Below the pieces are notes generated by a model. The model saw nothing but the letters and a program-made list of their open reading frames with translations, searched no databases and was not told the origin of the DNA. Position numbers and translations under genes: made by a program. From Methylococcaceae bacterium (GTDB lineage: Bacteria; Pseudomonadota; Gammaproteobacteria; Methylococcales; Methylococcaceae), in the NCBI GenBank assembly GCA_005792805.1, contig SXQV01000149.1:1-9974 (forward strand): DNA of 9,974 bases, given 5' to 3'. Positions 5,811 through 9,974 of the stretch are shown here, piece after piece; position 1 is the stretch's first letter; each line of letters begins with the position of its first letter.

Positions 5811-7984
5811 ACAGGGCCGGCATGTTGTGCATTGGAGCCGGGCAGCGGCTATCGCTTATCTTCCTCAGGGTCTGCTTGTTAGGACTGATATGCGTTGTTC
5901 CGGAAGTCGGAGCGGCCGCTCGCTTGCAGTCGCTGGATTATTCCCAGCTTCCTGGCGATCGGCTCGAATTTGTGTTCAGACTGGATGGCCCGGTTATGTC
6001 GCCCCGTGACTTTCAGACCGAAAATCCTGATCGAATTGTTCTGGACTTGCCGGGCGTGACAAATGGGCTAGAAAAGAAAACCATTGTCGTGGATAGGGGG
6101 GGGGTTAAAAATGTGCAGGTCGTCGAGGCGGGTGGGCGTACCCGTGCGGTGCTCAATTTGAGCCGGTTGCAGCCCTATGCCGTGAGGACACAGGCCAATA
6201 GTCTTTTTCTGAGCTTGGGGCGAGATGTGACTCCCCCTGCCGCTTACTCTTCGCGCCGTTCCACCCCTTCTTATGCTAGAGCCCCTGAGCTGGGTAATGT
6301 CGATTTCCGGCGAGGCGAGGACGGAGAAGGTCTGCTGCTGATTACCCTGGGCGATCCCAAGGCCATGGTGGATATCCGTCGCGAAGGCCGCAAGGTGATT
6401 GTGCGCTTGCCTGAGGCGGTGTTGCCCTCCAGGCTGGCACGCCGTCTCGACGTTATCGATTTTGCCACCCCGGTTCATTACATCGAAGCTACGCCGGAGC
6501 CGGGTGGAGCGAGGATTGTGGTGACGCCGGTCACTGATCGTTACGAATTTTCATCCTATCAGTCGGGCGGGTTGCTGGCCGTTGAATTTCGGGGGCTCTC
6601 AGACCCACAGCGGAACGCGGTGGATCGCAAGAAACCCATTGTGTATGCCGGCAATAAACTGACCCTGAACTTCCAGGATATTTCTGTGCGATCGGTTCTG
6701 CAGATCCTGGCCGATTTCACTAACGTCAACATCGTGGCGAGTGATACGGTGGATGGTAATGTCACCTTGCGACTCCAGGACGTGCCTTGGGATCAGGCAC
6801 TGGATTTGGTGCTGAAATCAAAGGGATTGGGTAAACGCCAGGAAGGCAACATCATCCGGGTGGCACCATTGGAGGAATTGAACAAACAGGAGCAGGACGA
6901 GCTGGAAGCCCGGCAGGTCGTGGAGGAACTGGAACCGCTCAGAACGGAAATCATTCAGGTCAACTACACGAAAGCCGAAGAGTTGAAAAAAATCCTGGTA
7001 GGCACGAGTGAGCGGAGCGACAAGTCCGTGGCTGATGTTAATCCCATTACCGGTCAGCGTTCGAGTTCAAAGACTACGGCAATAGACGTAGGGCAGACGC
7101 TACTTTCATCCAGGGGGAACGTCACAACGGATCCAAGAACCAATCAGCTCATCATTCATGAGACGGGTCGAAATCTTGAGAGAATTCGTGACCTGATCCG
7201 GGAATTGGACAAACCGGTGCGGCAGGTTCTGGTTGAATCCCGTATTGTTATTGCCAGCAATGAATTTACTCGGGAGCTGGGCGCCAGGCTCTCGCTGAAC
7301 AGGGCGACATCGGTTAACAAATACTCCAATGGGAATACCGATTACGCCAACGTCCCACCCGCCGATCAAAGCGGGACCAGCGGCCATGCGCTGGTTGATC
7401 TGGCTTCCACTGCGGCCGCAGCCAGCGGTGGGTACTTCGGTGTAACTTTCCTGAAGGTGGGTGAGTATCTTCTGGATTTGGAGTTGTCCGCCGCGCAAAT
7501 TGACGGGCGCACCGAGATTATTTCAACCCCTAAAGTCGTCACGACTGATGGAGCTCAGGCCTATATTCTTCAGGGTGAGCAAATTCCTTACTCGCAGAAC
7601 AACGCCTTGGGTGCCTCCAATACCCAGTTTAAGGATGCGGTACTGGAGTTGAAGGTGACCCCTCATATCACTGCCGACGAGAACATTTTGATGGACCTCT
7701 CGGTGAAAAAGGATGCCCCTGGTGCCAGGCCCTACGCCAACGGAAATGTGGGGATCGAGAAGCGAGAAATTCTGACGACAGCTCAGGTCAACAATGGCGA
7801 GACGATGGTTTTGGGCGGTGTCTTCGAGGGGGATCAACAGGATAGGACCGATAAAGTGCCTTTCCTGGGGGATTTGCCCGGTGTCGGATTCATGTTCCGA
7901 AAAAATCTGACGCAGGACAAGAAGAAAGAGCTGCTGATCTTTATCACCCCGAAAATCATTGGGTCGGCACTGGTTCAACGTTAA
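5807..7984 (+). CDS. pilQ: Type IV pilus secretin PilQ
   Basis: The outer-membrane multimeric channel through which the pilus passes (725 aa, close to the usual Pseudomonas length). The N-terminal signal peptide probably ends near residues 36-38 (VGAAA). Two AMIN peptidoglycan-binding domains follow at about 39-138 and 163-263. The N0/STN domain (275-355) holds YAGNKLTLNFQDISVRSVLQ. The N1/KH-like domain lies at about 377-490. The secretin pore domain (about 545-718) carries the hallmark VPFLGDLPGVGFMFR (684-698) and ends with ELLIFITPKII. A GGGAG ribosome site (5792-5796) lies 10 bases before the ATG inside the end of pilP. A run of nine Gs at 6096-6104 codes for Arg97-Val100 in the first AMIN domain. 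It is the last gene of the operon, and a terminator follows within 25 bases. Confidence 0.96.
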   Translation: MNRAGMLCIGAGQRLSLIFLRVCLLGLICVVPEVGAAARLQSLDYSQLPGDRLEFVFRLDGPVMSPRDFQTENPDRIVLDLPGVTNGLEKKTIVVDRGGVKNVQVVEAGGRTRAVLNLSRLQPYAVRTQANSLFLSLGRDVTPPAAYSSRRSTPSYARAPELGNVDFRRGEDGEGLLLITLGDPKAMVDIRREGRKVIVRLPEAVLPSRLARRLDVIDFATPVHYIEATPEPGGARIVVTPVTDRYEFSSYQSGGLLAVEFRGLSDPQRNAVDRKKPIVYAGNKLTLNFQDISVRSVLQILADFTNVNIVASDTVDGNVTLRLQDVPWDQALDLVLKSKGLGKRQEGNIIRVAPLEELNKQEQDELEARQVVEELEPLRTEIIQVNYTKAEELKKILVGTSERSDKSVADVNPITGQRSSSKTTAIDVGQTLLSSRGNVTTDPRTNQLIIHETGRNLERIRDLIRELDKPVRQVLVESRIVIASNEFTRELGARLSLNRATSVNKYSNGNTDYANVPPADQSGTSGHALVDLASTAAAASGGYFGVTFLKVGEYLLDLELSAAQIDGRTEIISTPKVVTTDGAQAYILQGEQIPYSQNNALGASNTQFKDAVLELKVTPHITADENILMDLSVKKDAPGARPYANGNVGIEKREILTTAQVNNGETMVLGGVFEGDQQDRTDKVPFLGDLPGVGFMFRKNLTQDKKKELLIFITPKIIGSALVQR

Positions 7985-8007
7985 GCCCACCACTCCTCTG
8001 TGACAAA

Positions 8008-8035
8008 AAAGCCCTGATCATCGGACCAGGGCTTT
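8008..8035. terminator. Bidirectional terminator between convergent pilQ and rne
   Basis: AAAGCCCTG (8008-8016) pairs perfectly with CAGGGCTTT (8027-8035). The stem can extend inside by two more pairs after one mismatch, leaving a four-base loop. On the minus strand it is followed by seven Ts (complement of 8004-8010), which suits the end of rne. On the plus strand it is followed by a weaker TTTCT and sits 24 bases past the pilQ stop. Confidence 0.8.
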
Positions 8036-8080
8036 CTCCGCAGACTGGGGTGAACTCTTGAATCCACCCCGACGAGGGGT

Positions 8081-9580
8081 TTATTCCTCGGAGGAGGGTA
8101 ACTCCCTGAAGCCTTGATCTGCCGCTGCCGGCTCGAAACCTGGAGCTTCGGTGTGACTGGACACCGTATCCGATGGCAGGGTGGGCTTGAGCGGAACCCG
8201 CCGATCTCGACGGCTACGGGTCCGCCGGCGGGCGGGGCGACGCACGGCTTCTGCGGTTTCCTCGTTTGTCACCACCTCGTTTCCTATCGCCGGAGCTTCT
8301 TCCGGGCGGAACAAATCTACCTGTCCCGCAGCGGCAGGTGTGACTTCCGCTGCAAATGGTCTGGTGGGCTCCGCCGTGAGGGAGGGCTCATCGATCTCAG
8401 GTGTTCTGTCTTCACCCGGTGGACGCAGGCCCCTATGGCGAGGCGATCTGGATGCCCGAATGTTTTGCGGGCGCGGCGCTACTGCTTCGGTAATGATCGC
8501 TTCACTGGAGGCCGCCGCAACGGCGGTGCTGGTTGGGGCATCCTGGTTGAACTCGCCAATATCGATACCCGTCGTCTCGTTGGCGGGTGGGTTTCCCCCT
8601 TCGGCTACCAACTGATTGTCAATGTTGCGGGCACCCCCCTCACTCCGGCGTCCTCGACGCCGGCGATTGCCGCGACGACCGCCCTCGCGTCCTTGCCTTT
8701 CGGCATCATGTACCTCTCCTGTGGTCCCCAATTCCTCGTTCGCCGTGTCGGGTTCCGTCAGGGCAGGGCTAGCTTCTACGGGTAGTGGCTTGGGCGGCCG
8801 ATTGTCGCTGCGCCTTTGGTTGCGGCGCTCCGAGTCTGAGCGTCGCTGGTTTTGCTTCCCATTCGGGCCTGTCGAACGGCCCTTACCCCTGGATATCTCG
8901 GAGACTTCAGTCGTCGCTGCCACCGGTTCTTCTTCTGTTTTACTACCGGTCAGCAACGTCAGGAACCGCTTGATAAGCCCGCCGCGTTTGGCCACCGCTG
9001 AGGTCTCTGCCGGAGGCCTGGGGCCGCGAGAAGGCGACATCTGATCCGGCATGAATTCTTTGACGGCAGGTTCAATAGCACCGCTGGTAGACTCTTGCAT
9101 GTAGCGATCGTTAACCGGCTGTTCAGGTTGAGCAATCTGATAGCTGGGTGTCTTTTCGTCCTCGTCACCCGCTTCTGCCGCCCGGACTCTCTGAATCTCG
9201 TAGAACGGTGTTTCCAGATGCTTGCTCGGGATAATCAGTACCGAGACATTGTGGCGTTTCTCTATATCATTGACTGTAGGCCGCTTCTCATTGAGTAGAT
9301 AAGTGGCCGAGTCGACCGGCAGATAAGCGATGACCTTGCCGGTATTCTTCTTGATGCACTCTTCTTCGATGACGCGCAGCACGGAGAGCGCCAATGATTC
9401 CACGCTGCGGATGCTGCCCTGACCACTACAGCGTGGGCAAGTAAGCAGGCTGGACTCACCCAGGGAGGGGCGCAAGCGCTGACGCGACATTTCGAGCAGA
9501 CCAAAGCGTGAGATACGTCCCAGCTGGATACGGGCGCGGTCCATACGAACGGCATCCCGCAAGCGATTCTCGACGGCGCG
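8081..9580 (-). CDS. rne: Ribonuclease E, 5'-truncated: end of catalytic half plus degradosome-scaffold tail
   Basis: RNase E is the endonuclease that starts mRNA decay and processes rRNA and tRNA, acting on the inner membrane as the degradosome core. Homology begins at RAVENRLRDAVRMDRARIQ, equivalent to Arg357 of the E. coli enzyme. It continues through SRFGLLEMSRQRLRPSLGES, the Zn-link CPRCSGQG (pairs the protomers) and the small domain (LSVLRVIEEE, YLLNEKR, ETPFYEIQRVR). An amphipathic GGLIKRFLTLLTG (about 8980-8945) resembles the membrane-anchor helix. The rest is low-complexity, with arginine-rich RNA-binding patches near 8680-8645 and 8250-8195. The S1 domain, 5' sensor and both catalytic Asp (E. 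coli 303 and 346) are missing. Upstream the frame runs open to a TTG at 9667, but the extra residues are not RNase E. The first in-frame ATG is at 9544. It is either a pseudogene or half of an assembly junction. Confidence 0.88.
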   Translation of the reverse strand, partial: RAVENRLRDAVRMDRARIQLGRISRFGLLEMSRQRLRPSLGESSLLTCPRCSGQGSIRSVESLALSVLRVIEEECIKKNTGKVIAYLPVDSATYLLNEKRPTVNDIEKRHNVSVLIIPSKHLETPFYEIQRVRAAEAGDEDEKTPSYQIAQPEQPVNDRYMQESTSGAIEPAVKEFMPDQMSPSRGPRPPAETSAVAKRGGLIKRFLTLLTGSKTEEEPVAATTEVSEISRGKGRSTGPNGKQNQRRSDSERRNQRRSDNRPPKPLPVEASPALTEPDTANEELGTTGEVHDAERQGREGGRRGNRRRRGRRSEGGARNIDNQLVAEGGNPPANETTGIDIGEFNQDAPTSTAVAAASSEAIITEAVAPRPQNIRASRSPRHRGLRPPGEDRTPEIDEPSLTAEPTRPFAAEVTPAAAGQVDLFRPEEAPAIGNEVVTNEETAEAVRRPARRRTRSRRDRRVPLKPTLPSDTVSSHTEAPGFEPAAADQGFRELPSSEE

Positions 9581-9586
9581 CGGGCG

Positions 9587-9691
9587 ATGATGGCTGGGGT
9601 GATGAAAAGCCCGCAGGGCATGGGCGGCGCTCTGCCGTGGCCGGCCCTGCTGCGTAAGTTGGATCAACAGATGCCGGGTTACGCGGCATGA
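9587..9691 (+). CDS. 3' tail of an unidentified plus-strand gene, upstream part missing
   Basis: The plus-strand frame ending at TGA 9689-9691 encodes a protein-like C-terminus, ending ALPWPALLRKLDQQMPGYAA. Its stop overlaps the hydrolase start as ATGA, the usual arrangement of coupled genes in an operon. The frame continues open to the left, but left of about 9580 it only shadows rne on the other strand, so I take about 9580-9590 as the point where this gene is cut. I do not recognise the family from about 34 residues. It could also be a chance open frame; the ATGA overlap and the residue composition argue for a real gene end. Confidence 0.35.
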   Translation: MMAGVMKSPQGMGGALPWPALLRKLDQQMPGYAA

Positions 9692-9974
9692 CGGCGCTGC
9701 CGGGCATTGCCCTGGCGCAGTGGCGTGCGGCGGGTTTGGATTTCAGCTTTAACGGCCATGCCATTCGTTACTGGACAGCCGGACAGGGCGAGCCGTTGGT
9801 GCTGATTCACGGTTTTCCCACCGCCAGTTGGGATTGGCATTACCTGTGGACGGCGCTGGCGGAAAAGTACCAGGTGATTGCCTGTGACATGCTCGGTTTT
9901 GGCGATTCGGCCAAGCCTCGCGGGCATGCCTACAGCCTGCTGGAACAGGCTGATCTGCAGCAGGCATTGCTGAC
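9688..9974 (+). CDS. Alpha/beta hydrolase, N-terminal part (runs off the right edge)
   Basis: The first 95 residues are visible. The protein starts MTALPGIALAQWRAAGLDF and shows the alpha/beta-hydrolase fold start: a beta strand LVLIHGFP (38-44), whose HGFP forms part of the oxyanion hole, then TASWDWHYLW. The second hallmark, DMLGFGDSAKP (67-77), corresponds to the strand and turn before the nucleophile elbow. This pattern is typical of the haloalkane dehalogenase, epoxide hydrolase and esterase-like branch. The nucleophile, acid and His lie beyond the window, so the substrate cannot be inferred. The start is supported by the ATGA overlap with the upstream ORF; no strong ribosome site is seen. 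There is no signal peptide, so it is probably cytoplasmic. Confidence 0.85.
   Translation, partial: MTALPGIALAQWRAAGLDFSFNGHAIRYWTAGQGEPLVLIHGFPTASWDWHYLWTALAEKYQVIACDMLGFGDSAKPRGHAYSLLEQADLQQALL

Noticed and set aside
5481..7993. Minus-strand open frames of 68-156 codons opposite pilP and pilQ
   Set aside because: The plus strand encodes full-length, motif-complete PilP and PilQ across this whole stretch. The antisense frames lack recognisable features.
8114..9044. Long plus-strand open frames (up to 223 codons) opposite the rne tail
   Set aside because: They mirror the GC-rich, Arg/Pro/Ala-rich rne coding strand. The minus frame continues without a break from clear RNase E homology, and the plus frames show no domain, no ribosome site and odd composition.
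9581..9667. Extending the rne protein to the TTG at 9667
   Set aside because: The added 29 residues have no match to RNase E, where the DNase I domain should be, and they overlap the probable plus-strand gene tail.

Overview
The window reads as gammaproteobacterial DNA. The marker is a penicillin-binding protein 1A gene (ponA/mrcA) divergent from a complete pilMNOPQ type IV pilus alignment operon, as in Pseudomonas and relatives, followed by a gammaproteobacterial-type RNase E. The genus cannot be named from the sequence alone.

Layout. Positions 1-45 (-) hold the first 15 codons of an IS110-family transposase, which runs off the left edge. Its leader and the left end of the insertion sequence fill roughly 46-150. 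A strong bidirectional hairpin terminator lies at 162-185, beyond the 3' end of ponA (236-about 2683, -). A short divergent promoter region (about 2799-2850) separates ponA from pilM (2912-3973), pilN (3976-4584), pilO (4581-5234), pilP (5253-5810) and pilQ (5807-7984), all on +. The pil genes are tightly packed, with ATGA overlaps at pilN/pilO and pilP/pilQ. A second bidirectional terminator (8008-8035) separates pilQ from a convergent rne segment (8081-9580, -). The right edge carries the tail of an unidentified + strand ORF and the start of an alpha/beta hydrolase (9688-9974, +), which runs off the right edge.

How the genes work together. PilM (cytoplasmic actin-like), PilN and PilO (inner membrane), PilP (inner-membrane lipoprotein) and PilQ (outer-membrane secretin) form the alignment subcomplex that links the pilus motor to the outer-membrane pore. 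PBP1A builds and crosslinks the peptidoglycan that this complex must cross.

The most notable point is at about 9580. Homology to RNase E starts abruptly there, just after the position of the second catalytic aspartate, and the DNA beyond it belongs to unrelated + strand genes. The rne copy therefore lacks its S1 domain, 5' sensor and catalytic aspartates. This is either a real rearrangement, with an intact rne elsewhere, or an assembly chimera. Other points worth a second look are a nine-G tract inside pilQ, a slippery heptamer placed so that a -1 shift would fuse PilP to PilQ, the absence of aroK/aroB after pilQ, and hairpins in the IS left end. I found no tRNA, rRNA, CRISPR array or clearly new multi-gene system.
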